DNA from: CAITYL01 sp041651315
GTDB taxonomy: Bacteria > Verrucomicrobiota > Lentisphaeria > Oligosphaerales > CAITYL01
NCBI GenBank assembly: GCA_041651315.1
Contig: JBAZJM010000042.1
Location: 1 to 21,508, forward strand
Reading direction: 5' to 3'
DNA length: 21,508 nucleotides
The notes beneath the pieces were generated by a model. It was not told the DNA's origin. It saw only the letters and a list, made by a program, of their open reading frames with translations, and did not search any database. This document shows, piece after piece, positions 11,728 through 18,410 of the stretch (position 1 is its first letter; each line of letters opens with the position of its first letter). The translations under genes were made by a program, and so were the position numbers.

Positions 11728-12603
11728 ATGGACAAACACTGCACCAGTTGTAACAAGGCAGACTGCGCGGCCAAGCACGGCCCCCCCGGCGAGACGGCGG
11801 ACGAGGCGCTGGGGCGGCAGCAACTGGCGGCCAACCTGTGCGGGGTCCGGCACACGCTGCTGGTCATGTCCGGCAAAGGCGGCGTCGGCAAGAGCACGGT
11901 GGCGGTCAACCTGGCGGTGGCGCTGGCAACGGAAGGGCGCGGCGTGGGGCTGTTGGATGTCGACTTCCATGGCCCCAGCGTGCCGGTGATGTTGGGGTTG
12001 GAAAGCCAGCCCCCCATGATGAATGGCGACCGCATCGTGCCGATCACGGTCGGGCCGCTGAAGGTGATGACGCTCGGCTGTTTCCTGGACCAGCCGGACA
12101 CCCCCGTGATCTGGCGCGGGCCGATGAAGATCGGCGCCATCCGGCAACTGCTCGGCGACGTGGAATGGGGCGAGCTGGACTATCTCATCATCGACGCCCC
12201 GCCCGGCACCGGCGACGAGCCGCTGACGGTGTGCCAGATGGTGCCCAACCTGACAGGTGCGGTCATTGTCACCACCCCGCAAAAGGTGGCGCTGGCGGAT
12301 GTCAGCCGCTCCCTGGCCTTCTGCCGCGAGCTGAAGGTTCCCGTCCTGGGCGTGGTGGAGAACATGAGCGGCTGGGCCTGCCCCAAGTGCGGCGAAGTCA
12401 CGGACGTCTTCACCACCGGCGGCGGCGAGCAACTGGCCCGGCAGACCGGGGTGCCGTTCCTGGGGCGGATTCCGCTCGATCCCGGCATTGTCGCTTCCGG
12501 CGACGCGGGGCAGCCGTTCGCCCATTTCCGCCGGGACACCCCTTCGGGCAAGGCCTTCCTGGGAGTGGCCGATACCTTGCAGGATGGCTTGGGAAAACAC
12601 TGA
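11728..12603 (+). CDS. Mrp/NBP35-family P-loop ATPase (Fe-S cluster carrier)
   Basis: The product has 291 residues. The start at 11728 gives an N-terminal CTSCNKADC cluster (Cys5, Cys8, Cys13); an earlier in-frame ATG at 11641 would overlap the MBL gene by over 60 bases and add unrelated sequence. The deviant Walker A SGKGGVGKS is at residues 48-56, then DVDFHGPSVP at 77-86, Walker B-like LIIDAPPGTGDEPLT, and a CPKC pair in GWACPKCGEV. Family members bind and transfer 4Fe-4S clusters, using ATP, as dimers in the cytoplasm. The CxxC pair near the C-terminal side is the usual cluster site. The gene ends one base before the methyltransferase ATG. Confidence 0.93.
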   Translation: MDKHCTSCNKADCAAKHGPPGETADEALGRQQLAANLCGVRHTLLVMSGKGGVGKSTVAVNLAVALATEGRGVGLLDVDFHGPSVPVMLGLESQPPMMNGDRIVPITVGPLKVMTLGCFLDQPDTPVIWRGPMKIGAIRQLLGDVEWGELDYLIIDAPPGTGDEPLTVCQMVPNLTGAVIVTTPQKVALADVSRSLAFCRELKVPVLGVVENMSGWACPKCGEVTDVFTTGGGEQLARQTGVPFLGRIPLDPGIVASGDAGQPFAHFRRDTPSGKAFLGVADTLQDGLGKH

Positions 12604-12604
12604 C

Positions 12605-13249
12605 ATGGTGAAGAACAACACGGTTCCGGCCGCCGGGCCGGCGCACTTCGACCAGGCCGCCGCCACTTGGGACGTGAATCCCACGCGCCGGGCGATGTCC
12701 GCCGCCATTGCCGCGGCCATCGACGCCACCGTGCCCCTGACGCCGACGTGGACGGCCTTGGAATACGGATGCGGCACCGCCACGCTCGGCTTTCTGCTGG
12801 CGCCGCGGCTGCGCTCGGTGGTGGCCGCCGACAGTTCCCCCGGCATGCTCGACCAGGTTCGCCAGAAGGCCGCCGCGGGCGGAGTGCGCAACTTACAGCC
12901 GCGCCTGCTGGACCTGACGCAGGGGACGCCGGCCGGCGAATCCTTTGATTTCATCTTCAGCGCCATGACGTTGCATCATGTGGACAACCTCGCCGCGCTG
13001 ACCGCCAGCTTTGCCCGGCTGCTGGCGCCGGGGGGGTGGCTGGCCTTGGCCGATCTTTGTCCTGAGGACGGTTCGTTCCACCCGGACACGGTGGTGCCGC
13101 ACCACGGGGTTGACCCCGCCGAACTGGGCCGCCAGTTGGCCGGGGCCGGCCTGCGAACCGTGGCCTGGCGGCCGGTTCATGAGTTGGAACGTCATGGCCG
13201 GCGCTATCCGATCTTTCTGCTGACTGCCCACCACGCCTTCTCCGGGTAA
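12605..13249 (+). CDS. Class I SAM-dependent methyltransferase
   Basis: The product is 214 residues. ATG at 12605 lies one base after the ATPase stop, so translation is probably coupled. Motif I is LEYGCGTATLGFLLAP (residues 52-67). The acidic end of strand 2 is VVAADSSPGML, and motif IV-like FDFIFSAMTLHHVDN is followed by LLAPGGWLALADL. This is the Ubi/Gad-like small-molecule type; substrate is not readable. An in-frame upstream extension to 12488 runs inside the ATPase gene and is not needed. Its place after an Fe-S carrier and MBL hydrolase suggests a shared pathway, which is inference. Confidence 0.9.
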   Translation: MVKNNTVPAAGPAHFDQAAATWDVNPTRRAMSAAIAAAIDATVPLTPTWTALEYGCGTATLGFLLAPRLRSVVAADSSPGMLDQVRQKAAAGGVRNLQPRLLDLTQGTPAGESFDFIFSAMTLHHVDNLAALTASFARLLAPGGWLALADLCPEDGSFHPDTVVPHHGVDPAELGRQLAGAGLRTVAWRPVHELERHGRRYPIFLLTAHHAFSG

Positions 13250-13261
13250 GGAAACGCGCAA

Positions 13262-13408
13262 ATGAGCGAAAAAGCTGCCACTTTGGTCACCCGCGCCTTG
13301 GCGGACCGGCATGGCCAGGTGGCCTGCCGGGAATTGAAACAGCGCGGTGTCAGTTGCGTCACCTGCGTGGCCACCGCCTGCGACCTGCTGGCACCCGGCG
13401 GAGCCTGA
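13262..13408 (+). CDS. 48-residue four-cysteine peptide, unrecognised
   Basis: The ATG at 13262 lies twelve bases after the methyltransferase stop and has GGAAA at 13249-13254 as a plausible ribosome site. The product has Cys22, Cys32, Cys35 and Cys40 in the arrangement ACRELKQRGVSCVTCVATAC, a CxxC plus two further Cys, after a helical N-terminus (EKAATLVTRALADRHG). Such spacing could bind zinc or an Fe-S cluster. I do not recognise the family. Being last in an operon with an Fe-S carrier ATPase supports a real gene. It is too short for statistics alone, so confidence is moderate. Confidence 0.55.
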   Translation: MSEKAATLVTRALADRHGQVACRELKQRGVSCVTCVATACDLLAPGGA

Positions 13409-13474
13409 GCCGGGATGCCGGATGGGGGGGCACCTGGCACAGGCGCCGCCACAGGAATGGGGGGATGTGGTAGC

Positions 13475-13493
13475 CGCGGCTGTGCCAGCCGCG
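13475..13493. terminator. Hairpin between convergent genes (possible terminator)
   Basis: CGCGGCT, a 5-base loop, then AGCCGCG is a perfect 7-bp stem in the gap between the convergent Cys-peptide and DUF134 genes. There is no T-run on either side, so an intrinsic terminator is uncertain; it could be a palindromic repeat. Confidence 0.35.
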
Positions 13494-13537
13494 AGTGGCG
13501 GTTGTGGCAGTTCGGGGAAAAGGCAAAACAGTGGCGC

Positions 13538-13909
13538 TCAGCCTGGCCGGCCGCCGCGCCGGCATCCGCCCCCCCCGCCATTTCCGCGGCAGGGCGGGGC
13601 CGGAACCGTCTCCGGTGGCTCCGCGGCGGTTTCCGCACGCTCCAGGCGGATGGCCCGGCCGTTGACTAGGGCGTCGGCAACCTTGCGCCGCGCTGACTCG
13701 ATCAGCCGGGCGAACGTGGGCCGCGAGATGCCCATGCGCGCCGCGGCTTCCTCCTGGTACAGCCCCTCCAGATCGGCCAGGCGCAGGGATTCCAACTCAT
13801 CCGGCCGCACCGCCAACTCTTCCAGTTCGCGCAACGGGACGCCCGCCGGCTTGAAGTAAACCACCGGCGGAGAAAAGGCAACCTGGCGTGGGCAGCGCGG
13901 ACGGGGCAT
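13538..13909 (-). CDS. DUF134 family DNA-binding protein
   Basis: The 123-residue product begins PRPRCPRQVAF and has the strongly conserved YFKPAGVPLRELEELAV. The helix-turn-helix part follows: DLEGLYQEEAAARMGISRP, then TFARLIESARRKVADALVNG. This is the signature of DUF134, a small sigma-70 region-4-like HTH family. The usual family ends about residue 90; here a Pro/Gly/Arg-rich tail with two Cys (CRGNGGGGGCRRGG) extends it. DUF134 genes often neighbour Mrp-like ATPase and FeMo-cofactor-type genes, so it may regulate the convergent operon. A weak AAGAAAG lies upstream of the ATG. Confidence 0.88.
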   Translation of the reverse strand: MPRPRCPRQVAFSPPVVYFKPAGVPLRELEELAVRPDELESLRLADLEGLYQEEAAARMGISRPTFARLIESARRKVADALVNGRAIRLERAETAAEPPETVPAPPCRGNGGGGGCRRGGRPG

Positions 13910-13947
13910 GCAATTTTCTTTCTTGGCAGCCTAGGATAATTGCGCCA

Positions 13948-13977
13948 ACTATAAGCCGTGGGCGGTTTTTTCAACAA
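13948..13977 (-). promoter_or_regulatory. Probable sigma-70-type promoter of the DUF134 gene
   Basis: On the minus strand TATAGT (13953-13948) is preceded by TTGAAA at 15 bases or TTGTTG at 18 bases, in an AT-rich island unlike the surroundings. It lies about 40 bases upstream of the DUF134 ATG. This is motif evidence only. Confidence 0.4.
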
Positions 13978-14009
13978 TATTCCGCCCTTCATGCGTGCGT
14001 CTGCTCCGT

Positions 14010-15417
14010 TTACTGTCGTCCGGGCAGCTTGAATCGCGGTAACTCGTTCAGTTCGCGGCACGTGCCGTCGGCTCGATATTCCACCTGATCGAAGCATTGG
14101 CCGTCTGGCGCAAAGGCCCGTACGGTGATGGCTGCCGGCGTGATGTCCACTCGGAATGCCGACGCTTCGAGATGGGGCTCCGTTCCCGGTCCGGCCACCG
14201 TCAGCACCGGATAGGTATAGTTCTTGCCATCGCGGTCCGGCCGCGGCGGGGCGAACGGCGCGGCCAACATGTCGGTGCCCGGAATGCTGCGCGTGTAATG
14301 ATGCGAATGCCCGGACAACCACAAGTCGATCCGGCGCGCCGTGACAGAAAACAATATGCCGTTGGGCCGCCTTCCAAACCTCCGACGCCAGGGTGGTTTT
14401 CAGCCATGCCGCCTGTTCCGCGTACGCTATCGCGTCGAGATTGTATTTGCAGATGGCAGCCTTCGGTGTTTCCGCCGGCTTGTCTTCCCAACAGTCGAGC
14501 ACCAGAAAGGCCGTGTCCCCCACCCGGAACAGGCGGTACGCCGTACCGTCGGCCGTACCAAAATAAGCGCCGAAATTCTGCGCGTCGTCGCCGCGCAGTT
14601 CATGGTTGCCGCGCAGCACCAGCAACGGCTGATGCGGCAGCCGTTTGGCGGTGTCGTCGATCACCGGTGCCACCATGCTCTTTTCAAAGCTGGGAAACTC
14701 CGACCCGGTATCGCCACCGAACACCAGAAAGTCACAATCCTTGGCTCCGGCCGCCTGTAACAGACCTTGCAGAATCTGCCGTTGTCTGGCCGGCGCGAAC
14801 TGCAAGTCCGCGGTAAAGAAAAAGCTGCATGTTTCCGGGGACTTGGGCAGGGTGCGGAATGTAAATGTGGCGGCGTTTTCCACCCGGTTCCGTTTTTCCG
14901 GCGCCCGCGGGTCAATCAACACCACCCGATATTCGTACTCGGCCCCGGGCTCCAGCCCGGTCAGCCGCACGGTGTGCCAGACGCGGCGCATAATTCGGCC
15001 GTGTTCCTGGTCCCAGACCGTCGTCCAGTCTTTCACCGGGTGATTGTCGGCGGCATAAAGATTCGGTCCATTGCCTTCCGGGAACGTGCTTGCACAGAGC
15101 GTCCCGTTGCAGAACGCTTCCAGCCACCAGTCGCCGCCAAAGCCCAACTGGGCCACGCCGTCTTTTGCCGCCGTGAAACGGTTGTAAAGCACGCCTTCCG
15201 CGCCGAGCGGTGAAACCTTGCCATTAAGCGTATCCAGATCGGTCACGCCGTCCAGATGGACGATCGCAGCCGAAGCCGGAACCTGATTTTTCCAGTCGCC
15301 GGATGGCATCCCATTGGCCCAGTACCAGTTGGGGGCCAGCGTCACCGGCGTCATATCGGCCGAGGTTAGTGCCGCCAGTTGTTGATCGGAAAAGAGCGTC
15401 GTTCTTCCTTCGGCGTT
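14010..15417 (-). pseudogene. Metallophosphoesterase (purple acid phosphatase-like), frameshifted and N-terminally truncated
   Basis: Reading leftward, the first frame (15417 to about 14341) has an N-terminal jelly-roll-like part (LGFGGDWWLEAFCNGTLCAS), a fibronectin-like part (VRLTGLEPGAEYEYRVVLID), then phosphatase motifs FFTADLQF, FGGDTGSE, VLRGNHELRG and RHIVFCH. The rest is in another frame (about 14343 to TAA at 14010): RRIDLWLSGHSHHYTRS to FKLPGRQ. The GHSHHY motif supplies the last metal ligands, so both halves belong to one ancestral gene. The two join near 14330-14343, and the loop normally present between the FCH and DLWLSGH motifs is missing, so a deletion accompanies the frameshift. 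Upstream, TGA at 15418-15420 closes the frame and no signal peptide remains; the DNA there is a maturase scrap. An ATG at 15354 cannot rescue the full protein. Confidence 0.78.
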
Positions 15418-15526
15418 TCAGGTGTCGCGTCAGTCGTTCCTGCACATAGCGGTTGAGGTCACGGAACGCCTTCCGGGGATAGCCCAGGCTGAAGTATTGC
15501 CCCCAGCCCCGCGTTTGGCTGACGGA
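15407..15526 (-). pseudogene. Group II intron maturase/reverse-transcriptase C-terminal fragment
   Basis: On the minus strand an open frame of about 40 codons, following a TGA at 15529-15527, encodes GWGQYFSLGYPRKAF, then RDLNRYVQERLTRHLKRRR. This matches the conserved group II intron maturase (GIIM) motif, where GWxxYF, a short linker, FRxxNxxVxxRL and a basic HLxRRS are typical. The reverse-transcriptase catalytic domain and the intron's RNA domains V/VI are not seen. The match ends at RRR (15407), where sequence passes into the broken phosphatase. A strong AAAGGAG and ATG lie just upstream (at 15534) but stop after one further codon. I read it as a dead insertion remnant. Confidence 0.72.
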
Positions 15527-15578
15527 TCATTCCATGGCGAACTCCTTTCAGTTCACGAGACGTCACTGGTTTCACTGA

Positions 15579-15664
15579 CGCACCAAAGGCACGGAGTAAA
15601 TAAAGCATATTTAATTGTTGTCTAATTAATTATGGTTTCTTTATGATCTCTGTGCCTCCGTGAG
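15579..15664. repeat. AT-richer inverted-repeat element
   Basis: The left arm contains CACCAAAGGCACGGAG (15581-15596) and the right arm contains CTCTGTGCCTCCGTGA (15648-15663); the ATAAAG and CTTTAT inner parts also pair. Between them is an AT-rich loop. It is similar in style to the element at 7904-7988, though the words differ. Confidence 0.6.
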
Positions 15665-15679
15665 AAAACATGACGATTG

Positions 15680-15872
15680 AAATGAAATTGGTATCAGCCC
15701 CTGTTCCCGGAAATGAACCGATGGCGTGCCGTGGGTACGCCGCGATTCGCCGCGTACCTGACGGCACGCGAAATGGGGACGGGACAAAACAGGGGCTGAA
15801 GCCCCTGCCTATTTCCGCCCCGTCCCGCTGGGACGGGAAAGCCACGCCCATTGAGTTCTGCCAAACGCCAGC
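15680..15872 (+). repeat. Long palindromic repeat element, copy A
   Basis: About 190 bp that reappears in reverse orientation at 19868-20069. Its parts in order are a CAGCCCCTG half-site, a hairpin built on GGCGTGCCGT and ACGGCACGC (about 15723-15759), a hairpin built on CAGGGGCTGAAGCCCCTG (15790-15807), a hairpin GTCCCGCTGGGAC (about 15823-15835), and an end reading GAGTTCTGCCAAACG. No transposase is present. Confidence 0.88.
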
Positions 15873-15965
15873 TCCGGGGCATTGCCCCAGGCGGTTATGA
15901 AAACGCGCCGTTGGCGTTCCAGATGCGCTTGATGATGAGAACAAAGCAATACGGCTGACCTGAAC

Positions 15966-16042
15966 CACGCCTCACGAGTCACGCCTCACGAGTCACGCCT
16001 CACGAGTCACGCCTCACGAGTCACGCCTCACGAGTCACGAGT
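15966..16042. repeat. 14-bp tandem array (CACGCCTCACGAGT), left of the permease gene
   Basis: Five perfect 14-bp units run from 15966 to 16035, then a half unit CACGAGT to 16042, ending just before the permease stop. The same unit in the same orientation lies at 17330-17411, on the other side of the gene. There are no spacers, so this is not a CRISPR array. Confidence 0.92.
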
Positions 16043-16048
16043 CCCGCT

Positions 16049-17278
16049 TCACCCCGCCATCCGGATCCACAGCAGCACGACCAGCAGCGAGGCCAGGGTC
16101 ACCGGCACCCCGACCCGCGCGTGGTCGCGGAAGCTGATGGTGACGCCGCAGGCGCCGGCCGCCGTGATGACGATCAGGTTGGCGATGCTGCCGATGGTGA
16201 TCAGGTTGCCGGCAAAGGTGCTGGCCAGCGCCAGCACATAGCTGTCCACCGCCTGTCCGGCCGGCACAAAATGCACCAGCAGCATGACCGCCGGCACGTT
16301 GCTGACCACGTTGCTCAGCACGGCGGCCAGCAGGGCCAGCAGGTTGGGATCGCGCAGGTCCGCGCCGCCGGCCGCCAGCCAGGCCACGGCCTGGGCCGGC
16401 AGCCCGGTGCTCTCCAGGCCGCGCACAATGATGAACAGGCCGCAGAACAGGGTGATCAGATGCCAGTCCACCAAGCCGAGCAGGTCGCGGCTCGACATCT
16501 TGCGGCTGCACAGCAGCACGCCGGCCACCCCCAGGGCGCTGACCTCGCGCGGCACCGGAGTGAAGAACAGCACCAGCAGCACCGCCGTCCAGAACAGTCC
16601 CTTGCCGGTCTGCCAGCGGTCAAAGGGCGGCCCCTCGGCACCGGCGGACTCCGCACCGGCGGCGGACTCCGCAATCGGCAGCCGGTAACGGCCGCGGTAC
16701 AGCCAAGCGATCCAGCCATAGGCGACCGCCAGCGCCGCCAGCACCGGCGGCAGGCACCACGCCACGAAGGGGCCGAACGCCAGCTGCCGCACCTGGCCGA
16801 TCAGCATGTTTTGCGGATTGCCGATGATGGTGGCGGCCGACCCAATGTTGCTGGCCACCGCCAGGCCGAGCAGAAACGGCACCGGATTCCAGCCGCCGCG
16901 CCGCAGCGCCACCGCCAGCACCGGGGTGAAGGCCAAACAGACGATGTCATTCATCAACAACGCCGAGAAAAGGGCCGATGTCAGCATCACCAGCAGCAGA
17001 AACCGCGCCGGCGAGACGATCCGGCGCGCCAGCCGCCGCGCCGTCCAGCCGTAGAAGCCGCCCAGCCGGAACTGCGCCGACAGCACCATCAGCCCGTACA
17101 GCAGCAGGATGGTGCCGACATCGATCGCCGCCAGCGCGCCGTGCAGGTCGAGCTGGCCGGAACAGACCATGGCAATGGCGCCCAGCAGGGCGAACCCGGT
17201 GCGGTCCAGCGCCAGCCGCGGCAGGCTGCCAAAGGCAATCCCCACATAGCTGAGAAGAAAGATCAGCAGCGCACGCAT
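16049..17278 (-). CDS. ArsB/SLC13-superfamily anion permease (YbiR-like)
   Basis: The product is 409 residues with about eleven hydrophobic segments. ATG at 17278 has GGAG eight bases upstream; an adjacent TTG would add one residue only. The duplicated re-entrant loop motifs of the ion-transporter superfamily are present: LMNDIVCLAFTPVLAV with ASNIGSAATIIGNPQNMLIG in the first half, and LSNVVSNVPAVMLLV with AGNLITIGSIANLIVI in the second. Related proteins export arsenite or take up dicarboxylates, sulfate or citrate. No arsenic genes (arsR, arsC) are nearby, so arsenite is not favoured. It is a lone gene flanked on both sides by 14-bp tandem arrays in the same orientation. Confidence 0.88.
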   Translation of the reverse strand: MRALLIFLLSYVGIAFGSLPRLALDRTGFALLGAIAMVCSGQLDLHGALAAIDVGTILLLYGLMVLSAQFRLGGFYGWTARRLARRIVSPARFLLLVMLTSALFSALLMNDIVCLAFTPVLAVALRRGGWNPVPFLLGLAVASNIGSAATIIGNPQNMLIGQVRQLAFGPFVAWCLPPVLAALAVAYGWIAWLYRGRYRLPIAESAAGAESAGAEGPPFDRWQTGKGLFWTAVLLVLFFTPVPREVSALGVAGVLLCSRKMSSRDLLGLVDWHLITLFCGLFIIVRGLESTGLPAQAVAWLAAGGADLRDPNLLALLAAVLSNVVSNVPAVMLLVHFVPAGQAVDSYVLALASTFAGNLITIGSIANLIVITAAGACGVTISFRDHARVGVPVTLASLLVVLLWIRMAG

Positions 17279-17329
17279 CAAAACAGCTCCACCATCATGC
17301 TCTGAAGGTCACCGCCCCCCGGCGGCTCT

Positions 17330-17411
17330 CACGAGTCACGCCTCACGAGTCACGCCTCACGAGTCACGCCTCACGAGTCACGCCTCACGAGTCACGAGTC
17401 ACGCCTCACGA
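17330..17411. repeat. 14-bp tandem array (CACGCCTCACGAGT), right of the permease gene
   Basis: A half unit, four full units, another half unit CACGAGT (17393-17399) and a nearly full last unit make an array of 82 bases. It ends seven bases before the stop of the SUI1-like gene. It is the same sequence and orientation as 15966-16042. Confidence 0.92.
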
Positions 17412-17417
17412 ATGCCC

Positions 17418-17918
17418 TCACACGGCGAACTGGTTTTTCCGGAACCAGTCGGCGGCGCGGGCCTGCTGGTCACCGTGCAGCTCCAGCACGTCGCCGTCGA
17501 AATGGGCGCCGGTGCCCAGTGCCTGCTGCAGCTGGCGGGCCAGTTCCATCTGTTCCGCCAAACCCAGCCGTTCCAACCCCAGCACCCGGGTGACGGTCTT
17601 GCCGCCCTTCCCCTTGCGTTGCACCTGGAAACGCACCCGACCCCGCACCGGGGCGGTCCCGGCACCGCCGGCGGTGCGGCCGGCCCCCGGCAGCGTCACG
17701 GAACCGTCGCCAAAGGCGTGCAGCAGCTCCCGGTCCTCCGCAGACAGCTCCGCCCCGCCGGCCGCCTTGCCCTTGGCGGCGGGCGCCGGGGCAACCGCGG
17801 CGGGCGTCGGGGCCGCTTCCTTGAAGGTGGCGGCGTTCAGGGCGGCGAACGGATTGACCTTGAAATCGGCCGCCCGCCCGGGATCTGCCAGCCGCTTCGG
17901 TGCTTCTTTTTTTCCCAT
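17418..17918 (-). CDS. SUI1/eIF1-family protein (YciH-like)
   Basis: The product is 166 residues. ATG at 17918 (MGKKEAPKRL) has GGAG eight bases upstream; the longer in-frame start at 17987 has no such site. The first ~85 residues are Ala/Pro-rich and probably disordered. The last ~75 residues form a SUI1 domain: VRFQVQRKGKGGKTVTRVLGLERL, a helical stretch ELARQLQQALGTGAHFDGDVLELHG, and DQQARAADWFRKNQF. Bacterial YciH-type proteins resemble eukaryotic initiation factor 1 and are thought to influence start-codon fidelity; their full role is uncertain. The usual bacterial form is about 110 residues, so this N-terminal extension is long. Confidence 0.88.
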   Translation of the reverse strand: MGKKEAPKRLADPGRAADFKVNPFAALNAATFKEAAPTPAAVAPAPAAKGKAAGGAELSAEDRELLHAFGDGSVTLPGAGRTAGGAGTAPVRGRVRFQVQRKGKGGKTVTRVLGLERLGLAEQMELARQLQQALGTGAHFDGDVLELHGDQQARAADWFRKNQFAV

Positions 17919-18081
17919 AAGGCATTCTCCGCCCAAAAACGTCTTCCACGGGCTGCCCCGTGCCGTGAATTCTGATCGGGATGACAATATACCAATGCCG
18001 CCGGCATTCGGCGGTTCATTGTCCTGGCTTTAGCCGTGTTGTTTTAATCGAAATGCATCTTGCAGCTCAGGGCTTGCCGCC

Positions 18082-18100
18082 CGGCGGAACGTCTCCGCCG
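18082..18100. repeat. Short perfect hairpin, CGGCGGA stem
   Basis: CGGCGGA, loop ACGTC, TCCGCCG. The stem is 7 bp and perfect. It is far from either gene end, so a terminator role is unlikely; it looks like a dispersed palindrome. Confidence 0.5.
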
Positions 18101-18194
18101 CACTACAAGCGCTCAGCTACAGCAGGTGACACACGACGTTCGTGAATAACTCGGTCGTGCCCTCAACTAATGACTCCTCCGGCTGTTCTCGGGG

Positions 18195-18223
18195 TCGGTA
18201 TCGGTATCGGAATCGGTATCGGA
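18195..18223. repeat. Hexanucleotide microsatellite (TCGGTA)n
   Basis: About five units of TCGGTA, one varying to TCGGAA, give a simple-sequence tract that would translate as a Gly-Ile repeat. No gene covers it. Confidence 0.85.
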
Positions 18224-18311
18224 TGGAAACCGACAGCTCAATTCACGCACGAAATCTCCGGGAAACCGGATCAACCAACCAATAGGTCATACGCCCCGCA
18301 GAGGGCGCCCC

Positions 18312-18339
18312 TTTCCGGCCGCCGACCAGCGGTTATAGT
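18312..18339 (+). promoter_or_regulatory. Candidate promoter of the malic enzyme gene
   Basis: TATAGT at 18334-18339 lies 72 bases before the ATG. The best -35 is a weak TTTCCG at 18312-18317. The same -10 word precedes the tolC-like and DUF134 genes. Confidence 0.3.
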
Positions 18340-18410
18340 AACACTTTTCGCGTCTTTGCAACCCCACCCCCGGCCGGCGCTTTGCCGCCGGCTTTTGGAA
18401 CCCCAAAAAC

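Larger units (their letters stand above)
15527..16048. other. Gene-free repeat-rich interval
   Basis: No gene is supported here. The interval holds an inverted repeat (15579-15664), the first copy of the long triple-hairpin element (15680-15872), a short unassigned stretch (15873-15965) and the first 14-bp tandem array (15966-16042). Open frames here are repeat translations. Confidence 0.7.
17919..18410. other. Gene-free interval between divergent SUI1-like and malic enzyme genes
   Basis: The 492 bases contain no supported gene. They hold TATATT on the minus strand at 17991-17986 (a candidate -10 for the SUI1-like gene, no clear -35), a hairpin at 18082-18100, a hexanucleotide microsatellite at 18195-18223 and a candidate promoter at 18312-18339 before the malic enzyme. 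Confidence 0.6.

Noticed and set aside
13702..14340. C-terminal continuation of the phosphatase frame into the DUF134 gene
   Set aside because: After the frameshift point it is Arg/Ser/His-rich nonsense, and the real C-terminal motifs are in another frame.
15534..15555. Good ribosome site and ATG upstream of the maturase scrap
   Set aside because: The frame ends after two codons, so no gene can start there.
15630..15968. Protein-like frames over repeat copy A (and 19820-20242 over copy B)
   Set aside because: The two translations resemble each other (FPSQRDGA, GRGFSPCF) only because the repeat DNA is shared; palindromic repeat, not a gene.
15966..16042. CRISPR-like array
   Set aside because: The units are directly contiguous with no spacers and only 14 bp long.
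16121..17305. 394-codon frame on the plus strand
   Set aside because: Antisense to the permease; composition dominated by His, Gln and Arg.
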